Notes under the pieces: model-generated | What the model was told of the DNA's origin: nothing | The model's database searches: none | The model's input: the letters and a program-made list of their open reading frames with translations, nothing else | Translations under genes and position numbers: made by a program | Source of the DNA: Pseudomonas sp. G34 | GTDB taxonomy: Bacteria > Pseudomonadota > Gammaproteobacteria > Pseudomonadales > Pseudomonadaceae | Assembly (NCBI RefSeq): GCF_031119625.1 | Contig: NZ_JAVHZV010000006.1 | Coordinates: 1 to 64,000 of the forward strand | Direction: 5' to 3' | Length of the DNA stretch: 64,000 bases | In this document: piece after piece, positions 45,799-56,819 of the stretch | Layout: each line of letters opens with the position of its first letter | How positions within the stretch are numbered: the stretch's first letter is position 1

Positions 45799-45824
45799 GC
45801 TGCGCGACCATCAGGTCGCGCAGC
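45799..45824 (-). terminator. Hairpin after the TonB-dependent receptor gene
   Basis: Perfect 11-bp stem GCTGCGCGACC / GGTCGCGCAGC with an ATCA loop, 10 bases past the receptor stop codon. No T-run. Confidence 0.65.
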
Positions 45825-45833
45825 CGTGGCAGG

Positions 45834-48071
45834 TCAGAAGCGGTATTTCGCCGAGGCGGTCAGGCTGCGAGGGGCGCCGTAGGTCATCGAGCCGAATGCA
45901 TCGAACACATCGAAGTATTTTTCGTCGGTCACGTTGTCGGCATTCAACTGCGCCGACAGGTTGTCGGTGATGTCGTAACGCGCCATCAGATTGACCAGCG
46001 CATAGGAATCGATGGTGATCCGCTCGTTGACGTTCTGCGGATTCCGAGCGTCCGTGTAGACGTCATTCTGCCAGTTGACCCCGCCGCCTATGGTCAGTTT
46101 GTTGAACACGCCTGGCAGCCGGTAAGTGGTGAACGTGCGCAGTAACTTGGTTGGGTAGAGGGTATTGGCTGCATCGCCTTCAGCGTCCCGGACTTTGAAC
46201 TGGGTATAGCCGACAGTCGCATTCCAACCTTCCGCAAGCTCGCCAGACACTTCCAACTCGAAGCCTTTGCTGGTTACGTCAGTACCCTCATAGCCGAGCT
46301 CGCCAGGCAGGCCTCCAGCGAGAGGCCCAACGCTCTGTCCAAGATTGTTCTGCTTGATCTGGAACACGGCAGCAGAAGCGTTCAGTCGGCCATCGAGAAA
46401 CTCTGTTTTCAAACCGGTCTCGTAGCTCTCGCCAACGATCGGATCCAGGGCTTTCAAATCAGTACCGCGCACCGACTGCGGCAGGAATATCTCGGTATAG
46501 CTGACGTAAGCCGAGACATTTTCGGTCAGGTCGTAGACCGCGCCGGCATAGGGGGTCAGCTCATGGCTGGCGTCGATCTTGTTTACTTCCGAGAAAATAT
46601 CATCCGCGGTCTTCTTATAACTGGTGTCACGAGCGCCGAGGATCAGCTTGAGGTCGTCGGTCAGGTTCAGACGGGTTGCCGCAAAAAACGATTTTTGCTC
46701 AACATCGCTGTATCCGTAGCTTGCCCGCGGAGACCAGGAAGGCTCGGCAAAGGCGCCGTTGTAATTATCGAAGTCGGCAATGCCTTCGAATCCGGTTATT
46801 GGCGCGTGGTAATCAACATCGAAGTCCTGCTGGCTGTTCACATAACCAACAGCTACTTCATGTTCGCGCCCCAACAAGGAGACAGGGCCGTTGAAGCGAA
46901 TACTGTAGTCGTCCTGCACCGTTTCGGGCTCGTACCAACCCGGGAATGTCGAGAGAGCGGGTGTACCGCCGCCCCTGACAGGGTTACCGGACACATAGAG
47001 CAGCTTCGACTCGGACTTCTTCTCGCCTCGGCTATAGCTGAGATTGACCTGCCAATCGTTGGCGAAGGTATGGTCGAGATTGATGAAGTACGTATCGTAG
47101 GTGGTTTCCCAGCGGCTCCAGCCCGCAGATGAGGTCTTGGAGCGGCTCCAGTCGGTACGCGTGCCGTCCGCATACCAGACCGGCAGACCGCCCCACATGG
47201 GGGACTTGGTATCGGTTGTCTGGTGGCTCAAACCGAACCACAGCGTGGTGTCGGGCGTGAGGTCGATATCCATGGTGCCGTAGAGCGTTTCACGCCGGGT
47301 CGATTTCATATCGATCCAGCTGTCACCATCGTTCAACTCGCCTACCAGGCGAGCACGCACGGTACCGCTCTCGTTCAACGGCATGGAAAGATCACCTTTT
47401 GTGCCATAGGTGTCCCATGAACCAGCACTGGCTTCTACGGAACCAGTGAGTTCCCGGCTGCTGGCGCGTTTGCGCACCATGTTCAGCGAAGCAGAGGGGT
47501 CACCAACGCCGGTCATCAGACCATTGGCACCGCGTACCACTTCAACGCGGTCATACGCGGCCAGGCTATTGAAGATCTCACCCGAGCTCCACGGCTGCTC
47601 CCAGATGGTCGGCACGCCATCAATCATCAGCGAGTTGAGTTCGAAGCCGCGTGCATTGATCTGCCCACGATCGGTCTCATAACGGTTCATCGATACGCCA
47701 ACCGCGTTGTTGACCAGGTCAGTGAGGGTCTGCAGGTTCTGGTCTTCGATACGCTGGCGCGTCACCACACTCACCGACTGCGGGGTTTCACGCAGCGACA
47801 TGTTCAGCGGCGTGGCGGTGCGTGCCGAGCGGCTGGTGTAGGACTGGGTGCCTTCGGTGACGGCATCGTCAGCAGGCGTGACGGTTTCGGTGATCGCCGT
47901 GGCGTCGAGCTCCAGCGCGCCGCCCTGGGCCGCTTGCTGGGCATGGGCGGTCGGTACGGCGAACAGCGCGCCGGCGGCCACCAGGCGCACGGCAACGGCC
48001 AGTGAACAGACATTCAGACGCGGCGCCGCTACACCGGCATCGGGCTGCAGAGTGGTTTTGTTATGGGACAT
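45834..48071 (-). CDS. TonB-dependent siderophore receptor (FhuE/FoxA-like)
   Basis: A 745-residue outer-membrane receptor. A long signal region ends near AHA|QQAAQ. A plug domain (about 80-190: TPQSVSVVTRQRIEDQNLQTL, GFELNSLMIDGVPT, VEVVRGANGLMTGVGDPSASLNMVRKR) is followed by a 22-strand barrel that ends in the outer-membrane signature SLTASAKYRF. The plug motifs are those of ferric siderophore receptors, near FhuE/FoxA-type hydroxamate receptors. There is no N-terminal signalling (STN) domain, so it does not drive an anti-sigma factor. No canonical Fur box was seen; an imperfect inverted repeat lies upstream (48266-48303). Confidence 0.9.
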   Translation of the reverse strand: MSHNKTTLQPDAGVAAPRLNVCSLAVAVRLVAAGALFAVPTAHAQQAAQGGALELDATAITETVTPADDAVTEGTQSYTSRSARTATPLNMSLRETPQSVSVVTRQRIEDQNLQTLTDLVNNAVGVSMNRYETDRGQINARGFELNSLMIDGVPTIWEQPWSSGEIFNSLAAYDRVEVVRGANGLMTGVGDPSASLNMVRKRASSRELTGSVEASAGSWDTYGTKGDLSMPLNESGTVRARLVGELNDGDSWIDMKSTRRETLYGTMDIDLTPDTTLWFGLSHQTTDTKSPMWGGLPVWYADGTRTDWSRSKTSSAGWSRWETTYDTYFINLDHTFANDWQVNLSYSRGEKKSESKLLYVSGNPVRGGGTPALSTFPGWYEPETVQDDYSIRFNGPVSLLGREHEVAVGYVNSQQDFDVDYHAPITGFEGIADFDNYNGAFAEPSWSPRASYGYSDVEQKSFFAATRLNLTDDLKLILGARDTSYKKTADDIFSEVNKIDASHELTPYAGAVYDLTENVSAYVSYTEIFLPQSVRGTDLKALDPIVGESYETGLKTEFLDGRLNASAAVFQIKQNNLGQSVGPLAGGLPGELGYEGTDVTSKGFELEVSGELAEGWNATVGYTQFKVRDAEGDAANTLYPTKLLRTFTTYRLPGVFNKLTIGGGVNWQNDVYTDARNPQNVNERITIDSYALVNLMARYDITDNLSAQLNADNVTDEKYFDVFDAFGSMTYGAPRSLTASAKYRF

Positions 48072-48265
48072 GAAGGCTCCGACAACAGCGTGCCGTACGT
48101 CACCGCTCTATTCCCTGAACACCTGCGAGTGCCCCGCACAAGCTCCCCTGGGCACTCCACACCCGGCAATTCCATGCCGGAACGATCTGGACTCACGCTG
48201 GCAATGAACCGATATCGGGATGACATCGGCAAAATCCGCGTGAGACTATGCGAGTGAGTATCAAC

Positions 48266-48303
48266 TGTAAATAGCATTTCATGACATTTGCAATGCGTTT
48301 ACA
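48266..48303 (-). promoter_or_regulatory. Imperfect inverted repeat upstream of the siderophore receptor
   Basis: TGTAAATAGCATT is mirrored by AATGCGTTTACA around TCATGACATTTGC. It lies in the only AT-rich part of the 314-base region upstream of the receptor and is a candidate operator. It does not match the Fur consensus well. Confidence 0.35.
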
Positions 48304-48338
48304 TTCCTATTCAAGGCGTTGCCGGTCCATAAACGAAA

Positions 48339-48367
48339 ACACCCCGTGCCCATCGGGCAAGGGGTGT
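48339..48367 (-). terminator. Terminator of cyoB
   Basis: Stem ACACCCC-GT-GCCC / GGGC-AA-GGGGTGT with an ATC loop. Read on the minus strand it is followed by TTTCGTTT, 19 bases after the cyoB stop. Confidence 0.85.
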
Positions 48368-48385
48368 CCGTGATCAGCGATAGGG

Positions 48386-50341
48386 TCAGGCGCTGCGCGC
48401 TGCCTCGATCCGTGCAATCTCCTCCGGCTGCACGTAGTAGTCGGTGTCCTCGTCATAGCTGCGCACGATGAAGCAGGCGATGCTGGCCACCAAGGTCACG
48501 CCCACCAGCCACCAGATATGCCAGATCAGCGCGAAGCACATCAGGGTCATGAATGCCGAGGCGATCAGGCCGATGCCGGTGTTGCGCGGCATATGGATGG
48601 GGCGGAACTTCGTTGCCGCAGGCTTGAGGCCGTCGCGCTTCTGCTCGTGGAACTCGTCGATGCGGTCGCCGCGCGGGGTGACGGCGAAGTTGTAGAACGG
48701 CGGAGGCGACGAAGTCGACCACTCCAGGGTGCGGGCATTCCACGGGTCGCCGGTGTGGTCGGCGAGTTCCTGGCGCTTGATGATCGATACCGCGAACTGG
48801 ATCAGCGTGCAGAGAATGCCCAGGCCGATCAGCACGGCGCCGACCACGGCCACGTACAGGTAGGGTTCCCACTCGGGATTGGTGCTGCTGTTCAGGCGCC
48901 GGGTCATGCCCATAAAGCCCAAGATATAAAGTGGCATGAAGGCCAGGTAGAAACCGACGATCCAGCACCAGAACGAGGCCTTGCCCCAGCCCTCGTGCAG
49001 CCGGAAGCCGAACACCTTCGGGAACCAGTAGGCGATGCCCGCCATGTAGCCGAACACCGCGCCGCCGATGATCACGTTATGGAAGTGGGCAACCAGGAAC
49101 AGGCTGTTGTGCAGCAGGAAATCCGCGCCTGGCACGGCCAGCAGCACGCCGGTCATGCCGCCGATGGAAAAGGTGATGATGAAGCCCAGGGTCCACAGCA
49201 CCGGCGTGGTGAACTCCAGCCGGCCGCGGTACATGGTGAACAGCCAGGTGAAGATCTTCACCCCGGTGGGTACCGCGATGACCATGGTCATGATGCCGAA
49301 GAAGGCGTTGACGCTCGCCCCCGAGCCCATGGTGAAGAAGTGGTGCAGCCACACCACGAACGACAGCAGGGTGATGGCCACGGTCGCCCAGACCATCGAG
49401 TGGTAGCCGAACAGGCGCTTGCGGGCGAAGGTCGCGGTCACCTCGGAAAACACCCCGAAAGCCGGCAATATCAGCAGGTACACCTCGGGGTGGCCCCAGG
49501 CCCACACCAGGTTCACGTACATCATCGGGCTGCCGCCGGCGGTGTTGGTGAACAGGTGGAAATCCAGGTAGCGGTCCAGGGTCAGCATCGCCAGGGCCAC
49601 GGTGAGGATCGGGAACGCCGCGCAGATGATCACGCTGGTGCAGAGGATGGTCCAGGTGAAGATCGGCATCTGGAACAGGCCCATGCCCGGTGCGCGCATC
49701 TTGAGGATGGTGACCAGGAAGTTGACCCCGGTGAGCAGCGTGCCGAGGCCGGAAAGCTGCAGGCTCCAGATGAAGTAGTCGACGCCGACACCCGGGCTGT
49801 ACTCGATGCCCGACAGCGGTGGATAGGCCACCCAGCCGGTCATGGCGAACTCGCCGACGAACAGCGAGATGTTGGTCAGCAGCACGCCACCGACGAACAG
49901 CCAGAAGCTCAGCGAGTTGAGCAGCGGGAAGGCCACGTCGCGGGCGCCGATCTGCAGCGGCGTGACGATATTCATCAGGCCGACCACCAGGGGCGTGGCG
50001 ACGAAGAAGATCATGATCACGCCGTGGGCGGTGAAGATCTGGTCGTAGTGATGGGGCGGCAGGTAGCCCTCGGCACCGCCGGTGGCCACGGCCAGCTGGG
50101 TGCGCATCATGATGGCGTCGGCGAAGCCGCGCAGCAGCATGATCAGGGCAACGATCACGTACATCACGCCGATCTTCTTGTGGTCGACCGAGGTCAGCCA
50201 TTCGTGCCACAGCCAGCCCCACTTCCTGAAGTAGGTCAGCGCAGCGAACAGGCCCAGGCCGCCGAGCGCCACTATGATCATGGTGACGACGAGGATGGGC
50301 TCGTGCAGGGGTATGGCGTCGAGAGTCAGTTTTCCGAGCAT
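48386..50341 (-). CDS. cyoB: Cytochrome bo3-type ubiquinol oxidase subunit I (CyoB), solitary
   Basis: A 651-residue heme-copper oxidase core subunit with about 15 helices, aligning with E. coli CyoB from the first residues to [16 protein letters not shown]. The heme and CuB ligands are intact: [20 protein letters not shown] (with the Tyr cross-link), [10 protein letters not shown] and [12 protein letters not shown]-channel Asp (GARDVAFP), K-channel Lys ([10 protein letters not shown]) and quinol-site residues ([21 protein letters not shown]) are present. No cyoA, cyoC, cyoD or cyoE gene lies on either side, so it must borrow subunits II-IV encoded elsewhere. It lies 52 bases downstream of the DUF934 gene in the same direction. 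Confidence 0.95.
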   Translation of the reverse strand: MLGKLTLDAIPLHEPILVVTMIIVALGGLGLFAALTYFRKWGWLWHEWLTSVDHKKIGVMYVIVALIMLLRGFADAIMMRTQLAVATGGAEGYLPPHHYDQIFTAHGVIMIFFVATPLVVGLMNIVTPLQIGARDVAFPLLNSLSFWLFVGGVLLTNISLFVGEFAMTGWVAYPPLSGIEYSPGVGVDYFIWSLQLSGLGTLLTGVNFLVTILKMRAPGMGLFQMPIFTWTILCTSVIICAAFPILTVALAMLTLDRYLDFHLFTNTAGGSPMMYVNLVWAWGHPEVYLLILPAFGVFSEVTATFARKRLFGYHSMVWATVAITLLSFVVWLHHFFTMGSGASVNAFFGIMTMVIAVPTGVKIFTWLFTMYRGRLEFTTPVLWTLGFIITFSIGGMTGVLLAVPGADFLLHNSLFLVAHFHNVIIGGAVFGYMAGIAYWFPKVFGFRLHEGWGKASFWCWIVGFYLAFMPLYILGFMGMTRRLNSSTNPEWEPYLYVAVVGAVLIGLGILCTLIQFAVSIIKRQELADHTGDPWNARTLEWSTSSPPPFYNFAVTPRGDRIDEFHEQKRDGLKPAATKFRPIHMPRNTGIGLIASAFMTLMCFALIWHIWWLVGVTLVASIACFIVRSYDEDTDYYVQPEEIARIEAARSA

Positions 50342-50393
50342 CTGTCGATACGGCGCCGGCTGGCGGCGCGCGGGCTCCTTGGGTCAGTGGGAA

Positions 50394-50905
50394 TCAGGAT
50401 TGGCTGCGGCGGCGAAACAGCGGGCGCGGCTCGATGACCGAGCGGCCGTACTGCACGCTCATGCCGGCGAGGCCCTTGAGGGCGTCGTGCACGGGCTTGT
50501 CCTCGCGCACCGCGAAGCTGTCGAAGCCGCACTGGCGCATGTGGCTGAGTTGGTCACGCAGTACATCGCCGACCGCACGCAGCTCACCGCGCCAGCCCAG
50601 GCGGGTGCGCAGCAGGTAGGCCTGGCTGTAGCCGCGGCCATCGCGAAAACTCGGGAAGTCGATGGCGATCAGCGGCAGCACGCCAAGCCAGGGCTGCAGT
50701 TCCATGGGGTCGTCATCGGCGCCCAGCAGCAGGCCGTCGCGGCTGACTGCCGCGCCCTGCAGCACCGCCGGGGCCTGGCGTTCGCGCCAGCGCGCAAGGG
50801 GCAGAATCAGCGGGCTGTCTGCGGGCGCATGGTCTTCGCGCAGAACAATCCAGGGATCATCGGTGACGACCTGTGCCGCACCATCGCGCAGGCTGATCAG
50901 GTTGT

Positions 50906-50909
<4 letters not shown>
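50394..50909 (-). CDS. DUF934 protein partner of sulfite reductase
   Basis: A 171-residue cytosolic protein of the DUF934 family (LGVLPLIAIDFPSFRDGRGYSQAYLLRTRLGWRGELRAVGDVLRDQL, read in parts; QCGFDSFAVRE). DUF934 genes regularly follow cysI in proteobacteria and are presumed accessory to sulfite reduction; the molecular role is unknown. The ATG at 50909 overlaps the cysI stop by four bases, which decides the start and implies coupling. Confidence 0.9.
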
Positions 50910-52576
<1,667 letters not shown>

Positions 52577-52740
52577 GAGAGGCCCCTTGCGCCGTGGAAC
52601 GCGGCAGACAGGGCCGCCACTATGGGCAAGCGGGCCAAATCAAAACAGCCTCAGATAATTCGCAAAAAACCATATCAGATGGATTTCTGCAGATCGTATC
52701 CAGCGCTATCTACTTGGATTTATTGGCGGGAAAGCACCAG

Positions 52741-52794
52741 TTGACAGGCGCCTCTGTCTGATATGCAAAAATCATCGATCCCTATATCTGATAT
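52741..52794 (+). promoter_or_regulatory. TCTGATAT direct repeats in the cysI-MocR intergenic region
   Basis: TCTGATAT occurs at 52757-52764 and again at 52787-52794, exactly 30 bases (three helical turns) apart, and in inverse (ATATCAGA) at 52672-52679. A -35 TTGACA is at 52741-52746 and a possible -10 TATGCA at 52762-52767 overlaps the first copy. Spaced direct repeats are typical operators of MocR regulators. Confidence 0.55.
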
Positions 52795-52861
52795 CTTCTG
52801 TAACATCTCTCGCCCAGCGCACTGTCGCTGCACCACCCACTCATTGCGCATCGGGTACGCC

Positions 52862-54271
52862 ATGAAACGCTACGAAAAACTCGCCGACGAGATCGCCGCC
52901 CTGATCCGCTCGGGCCTGTTGGCGCCCGGCGAGAAAGTACCCTCGGTGCGCCACGCCAGCCGCACCTACGGCGTCAGCGCTTCCACCGTATTCCAGGCTT
53001 ATTACCTGCTCGAGGATCGCGGTCTGATCCAGGCGCGTGCGCGCTCCGGCTATTTCGTGTGCGAGCACGCCAAGCGCCCGCTGCACGAACCGCAGCAGCG
53101 CACCGGCGCCGCGCAGGCGACCGACGTGGACGTCAGCGAACTGGTGTTCTCGGTGCTCGGTTCGCTGAAGGATCCGCACACCGTGCCGTTCGGCTCGGCG
53201 TTCCCCAGCCCGGAGCTGTTCCCGCTGCCACGCCTGGCCCGCTCCATGGCGCAGAGCGTGCGCGACATGCCCAGCCACGCGGTGATCGCCGACATGACCG
53301 AGGGCAACCCTGATCTGCGCCGGCAGATCGCCCTGCGCTACATGCTCAGCGGCGTGCGCCTGCCGCTGGAAGAACTGGTGATCACCACCGGCGCCATGGA
53401 AGCGCTCAACCTGTGCCTGCAGTCGGTGACCGAGCCCGGCGACCTGGTGGCCATCGAGAGCCCGGCGTTCTACGCCACGTTGCAGGTGCTGGAGCGGCTC
53501 AAGCTCAAGGCCGTGGAAATCCCCGTGCACCCGCGCGAAGGCATCGACCTGGACAGCCTGGCCGACAGCCTGCAGCGCCTGCCGATCAAGGCCTGCTGGT
53601 TCATGAGCAGTCTGCAGAACCCGCTCGGCGCGAGCATGAGCGACGCCAAGAAGGCAGGGCTCTATGAACTGCTGCAGCGCCATCAGGTGCCGCTGATCGA
53701 AGACGACGTGTACGCCGAACTGCATTACGGCGCCCAGCCGCCAAAGCCGGTAAAGAGCTTCGACCGCGAAGGGCTGGTGATGCACTGCGGCTCGTTTTCC
53801 AAATGCCTGGCGCCCGGTTACCGGGTCGGCTGGGTGGCCGGCGGGCGCTACGCCCAGCGCATCGCGCGGCTCAAGCTGATGACCACCATCTCGCCTTCGG
53901 TACCCGCCCAGGCGGCACTGGCCGACTACCTGCTGCATGGCGGTTACGACCGCCACTTGCGCAAGCTGCGCCACCAGCTGGAAAGCCAGCAGGGCTCGAT
54001 GCTCGCCTCGGCCGCGCGGCACTTCCCGGCGGACACCCGGGTGACGCGGCCCAGTGGGGGCTACTTTCTGTGGTTCGAGTTTTCCGAGCGCGTCGACGCC
54101 CTGCAGCTGTTCCGCCTGGCGCTGGCCCAGGGCATCAGCCTGGCGCCGGGGCCGATCTTCTCGGCCACTCGCGGCTTCGGCCATTGCGCGCGGCTCAACC
54201 ACGGCCACCCGTGGAACGCCGGGAGCGAACAGGCCATGGCAACCCTGGGACGGATCATCGCCTCGTTCTGA
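52862..54271 (+). CDS. MocR-type transcriptional regulator (GntR HTH plus aminotransferase domain)
   Basis: A 469-residue protein. The GntR winged helix (about 1-70: KRYEKLADEIAALIRSGLLAPGEKVPSVRHASRTYGVSASTVFQAYYLLEDRGLI, read in parts) is joined to a fold-type I aminotransferase domain (about 110-465). The PLP lysine is in CGSFSKCLAPGYRVGW and the cofactor-pocket Asp/Tyr in PLIEDDVYAELHYG. Such proteins sense amines or PLP-related ligands. It is transcribed divergently from cysI with repeats of TCTGATAT between, so it may control itself and the cysI operon. The ATG at 52862 begins the HTH; the longer frame is not supported. Confidence 0.9.
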   Translation: MKRYEKLADEIAALIRSGLLAPGEKVPSVRHASRTYGVSASTVFQAYYLLEDRGLIQARARSGYFVCEHAKRPLHEPQQRTGAAQATDVDVSELVFSVLGSLKDPHTVPFGSAFPSPELFPLPRLARSMAQSVRDMPSHAVIADMTEGNPDLRRQIALRYMLSGVRLPLEELVITTGAMEALNLCLQSVTEPGDLVAIESPAFYATLQVLERLKLKAVEIPVHPREGIDLDSLADSLQRLPIKACWFMSSLQNPLGASMSDAKKAGLYELLQRHQVPLIEDDVYAELHYGAQPPKPVKSFDREGLVMHCGSFSKCLAPGYRVGWVAGGRYAQRIARLKLMTTISPSVPAQAALADYLLHGGYDRHLRKLRHQLESQQGSMLASAARHFPADTRVTRPSGGYFLWFEFSERVDALQLFRLALAQGISLAPGPIFSATRGFGHCARLNHGHPWNAGSEQAMATLGRIIASF

Positions 54272-54376
54272 GCCGCAGATGTGCGCCACGCCCAGTCTGT
54301 TGTGCGCAGCGGCCAGCCGATAGGCAGCGGTGGGAAAACCTGCCCTAATGGCGGTTTTCATCGCCCAGGATCAGCC

Positions 54377-55429
54377 ATGACCCGTAGCACCCTTGCCCTG
54401 CTCGTTGCCCTGGCCGCGAGCAGCGCCAGCGCCGCCGAACAGGTGCCGCTGTACAGCAACCTCAAGGACTGGCTGGTGGCGTGCGACAACACCCGCCAGT
54501 GCACGGCGATATCCAACGCGGCCGAGAACCAAGCCGACGCCACACCGACGTGGAGCCTGAGCGTTTCCCGCGAGGCTGGCCCCGAGGGCGCGGTGCGCGT
54601 CGGGTTATTCAGCTACAACGAAGCCAGCGGCCAGCCGCTGCTCGATGGCAAGCCGCTGCAGGTGAAGCTGCAGCCAGGCCAGTTGACCGAGGGCGCGGTG
54701 CCCGAGGTGTACAACGCCCAGGGAGCCGCCGCCGAAGCGCTGATCGCCGAGCTGCGAAATGGCCAGAGGCTGCTGCTGCCCACCGCCCATGGCAACGCCG
54801 TGACCTCGCTCAACGGCATGAGCGCGGCGCTGCTGCTGATGGATTCGGTACAGGGCCGCCTGGGCACCACCACGGCGCTGCTGCGCAAGGGCAGCAACCC
54901 GGCGAGCAGCGTACCAACTGCCCCGGCCGCGCCTCCTGCACCAACCTGGCAGGCGCCCAAGCCGCTGAGCGATGCCGACAGCAAGCGCGTGCTGGCCGCG
55001 GTGCGCGAGGCGATGCGCAGCGACTGGCAGCCCGAGATGTATGAGGACGGGCTCCCAGAGGGCCAGGCCTTCGCCCTCAGTGACCGCGAGGCACTGGTCA
55101 TCCTCAAGACCGGCTGCGGCGCCTACAACTGCAACTACAGTCTGTACCAGGCGCCGCTCGACCATCCGCAGCAGGCGCGCAAGGCGAGCATCGCCGAAAT
55201 ACCCGTCTTCGAGGATCTGCCACCCAATGGCAGCGTCGGGTTCGACCCGGCCAGTGGTGACCTGAGCAGTTTCACATTGGCCATGGGCATGGGTGGCTGC
55301 GGCTTCACCCAGCGCTGGCGTTACGACGGCAAGGGCTTCGCGCCGATCCACGCCAGCATGCTGGGCACCTGTATCGGCCTGGATTCGGCCTACTGGCCGG
55401 TGCTGTGGCGCACTGCCGAGAAGCGCTGA
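54377..55429 (+). CDS. DUF1176 family periplasmic protein
   Basis: A 350-residue protein with a signal peptide (RSTLALLVALAASSASAA) and the DUF1176 pattern: LKDWLVACDNTRQCTAIS near the N-terminus, and ALVILKTGCGAYNCNYSLYQ and GFTQRWRYDGKGFAP in the second half. A proline-rich linker (PTAPAAPPAPTWQAP) separates two halves. The conserved cysteines suggest disulfides in the periplasm. Function unknown. Its last 40 bases overlap the convergent gene at 55390-56058. Confidence 0.85.
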   Translation: MTRSTLALLVALAASSASAAEQVPLYSNLKDWLVACDNTRQCTAISNAAENQADATPTWSLSVSREAGPEGAVRVGLFSYNEASGQPLLDGKPLQVKLQPGQLTEGAVPEVYNAQGAAAEALIAELRNGQRLLLPTAHGNAVTSLNGMSAALLLMDSVQGRLGTTTALLRKGSNPASSVPTAPAAPPAPTWQAPKPLSDADSKRVLAAVREAMRSDWQPEMYEDGLPEGQAFALSDREALVILKTGCGAYNCNYSLYQAPLDHPQQARKASIAEIPVFEDLPPNGSVGFDPASGDLSSFTLAMGMGGCGFTQRWRYDGKGFAPIHASMLGTCIGLDSAYWPVLWRTAEKR

Positions 55430-56058
55430 ACCTCCGGGAACAGCTTGCCCAGGGTGCGGCGCGCCTGCGCCGCCTGCAGGTACTCGTCGAGCAGCCCTGC
55501 CAGCTCCTCGAAATCCAGGCGCCTACCGTCCAGCATCGGATTGAACAGCCACAGCCGCAGGCGCATGCCAGCGGCGACCGGACGCGCATCCGGCGCGGCC
55601 AGCGATTTGAAGCACGGCGGCGCAAGCCCCGGCACGCGCTGCCCGGCCATCAGCGAGAACACCAGCGCCATGCGCAACGGGCGCTGGTCGATCTCGAACC
55701 CATCGAAGCACGCCCAAGGCGTGGCCTCGCCGGCGTTGGCGAACTGCACGCTGTCGGCGCTCAGCACCATCACGCAACGGCCGTTGCGGCGGCTGAACGC
55801 CTCGGCACAGGCGAGCAGCAGCAGACCCGCCGCGAGCAGCAAGGCGCCGGGCACCCAGCACAGCCACTGCGCGGAACGCATATGGATCAGACTCGGCAGG
55901 CTGACCAGCCAGCCGCCGACGAACAGCAGCAGCGCGGCCCCAAAGGCGCTGAAGAGCGCTTGCCCGGAGGCCCGCTCGTGGATTTCGCAACGCTGCTGCG
56001 GGCCGTCGGCGTGAGCCTGAAGTTCGCTCAGCAGCGCCTGGCGGCTGGCATCATCCAT
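55390..56058 (-). CDS. Hypothetical two-helix membrane protein (first of a related pair)
   Basis: A 222-residue protein with two adjacent helices (about 36-57 and 65-88: ALFSAFGAALLLFVGGWLVSL, LCWVPGALLLAAGLLLLACA) and a soluble C-terminal domain in the cytosol (CVMVLSADSVQFANAGEATPWACFDGFEI, read in parts). The layout and the ending (LAGLLDEYLQAAQARRTLGKL) resemble the upstream neighbour's LAALLTAYVQAALAQQQLDAL, so the two are probably paralogues. A PH-like fold is possible. It overlaps the upstream gene by eight bases and the DUF1176 gene tail to tail. Confidence 0.7.
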   Translation of the reverse strand: MDDASRQALLSELQAHADGPQQRCEIHERASGQALFSAFGAALLLFVGGWLVSLPSLIHMRSAQWLCWVPGALLLAAGLLLLACAEAFSRRNGRCVMVLSADSVQFANAGEATPWACFDGFEIDQRPLRMALVFSLMAGQRVPGLAPPCFKSLAAPDARPVAAGMRLRLWLFNPMLDGRRLDFEELAGLLDEYLQAAQARRTLGKLFPEVQRFSAVRHSTGQ

Positions 56059-56692
56059 GTTGTTTCAGGGCATCGAGCTGCTGCTGGGCCAGGGCGGCTT
56101 GCACGTAGGCGGTCAGCAGCGCGGCCAGGTCATCGATAGCGAGCTTGCTGCCACCGCTGGCCACGCCGGCGGAGTTGATGCGCACATGCGGCCGAGGCTT
56201 TTTCAGCACCATCGCCTGGTTGCCGAACAGCACCGATACCGGGCGATGGGTGGGCAGCACAGCGGTTTCGCTCAGGGTCAGCTTCTGCAGGGTTACCAGG
56301 CCTTCGTCCTTGACGAATACGTCGACCACATCGGTCAGGTCGATGGGCCCGCTGAGTGCGCTGTGCTGCAGTTCGCGGCGGGTCAGGCGCATGAACACCT
56401 CGCGGCCGGCGTTGCGGTGCTGCCAGGTGAGCAACAGGAAGAACAGCGTCAAGAAGCCACCGCAAATCATCAGGCCGGTCTTGCCGATACTGAAGCCGCC
56501 CCACAGGATGCCCAGCGCGCCCAGGGTCAGCACCGGACCGAGTACCCAGTAACGCTTGGTGTTGGTGAACTCCATCTGCTCCGGCACCCGCTCGATGACC
56601 TGGGTGAGTTCGGCGATCACGGCGTCGCGCTGGGCACCACGCGGGTAGGCAGTGCCTTCACCGGAGAAGTTGGACGACTGGGGCTGGCTCAT
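56051..56692 (-). CDS. Hypothetical two-helix membrane protein (second of a related pair)
   Basis: A 213-residue protein with two helices (about 50-70 and 76-94: YWVLGPVLTLGALGILWGGF, LMICGGFLTLFFLLLTW) and a soluble domain (REVFMRLTRRELQHSALSGPIDLTDVVDVFV, VLPTHRPVSVLFGNQAMVLKK). The short strands and the final helix look like a PH-type membrane-associated domain. Paralogy with the downstream neighbour is suggested by the shared layout. Overlapping frames suggest translational coupling. Function unknown. Confidence 0.7.
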   Translation of the reverse strand: MSQPQSSNFSGEGTAYPRGAQRDAVIAELTQVIERVPEQMEFTNTKRYWVLGPVLTLGALGILWGGFSIGKTGLMICGGFLTLFFLLLTWQHRNAGREVFMRLTRRELQHSALSGPIDLTDVVDVFVKDEGLVTLQKLTLSETAVLPTHRPVSVLFGNQAMVLKKPRPHVRINSAGVASGGSKLAIDDLAALLTAYVQAALAQQQLDALKQHG

Positions 56693-56819
56693 CGGAAAAA
56701 TCCTCGCATAGACATGATGCCAGGATTATCCGATTCGCCGCACAGCCTGGGCAGCGCAGCGGCTGCTACTCACAACAATCAGCCGCCCGCTCGAAACTCT
56801 GCCGTCCGCGCCAAGCGTG

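Noticed and set aside
48518..50437. A 639-codon frame antisense to cyoB
   Set aside because: Composition (His/Gln/Glu-rich) is typical of an antisense shadow; cyoB is certain.
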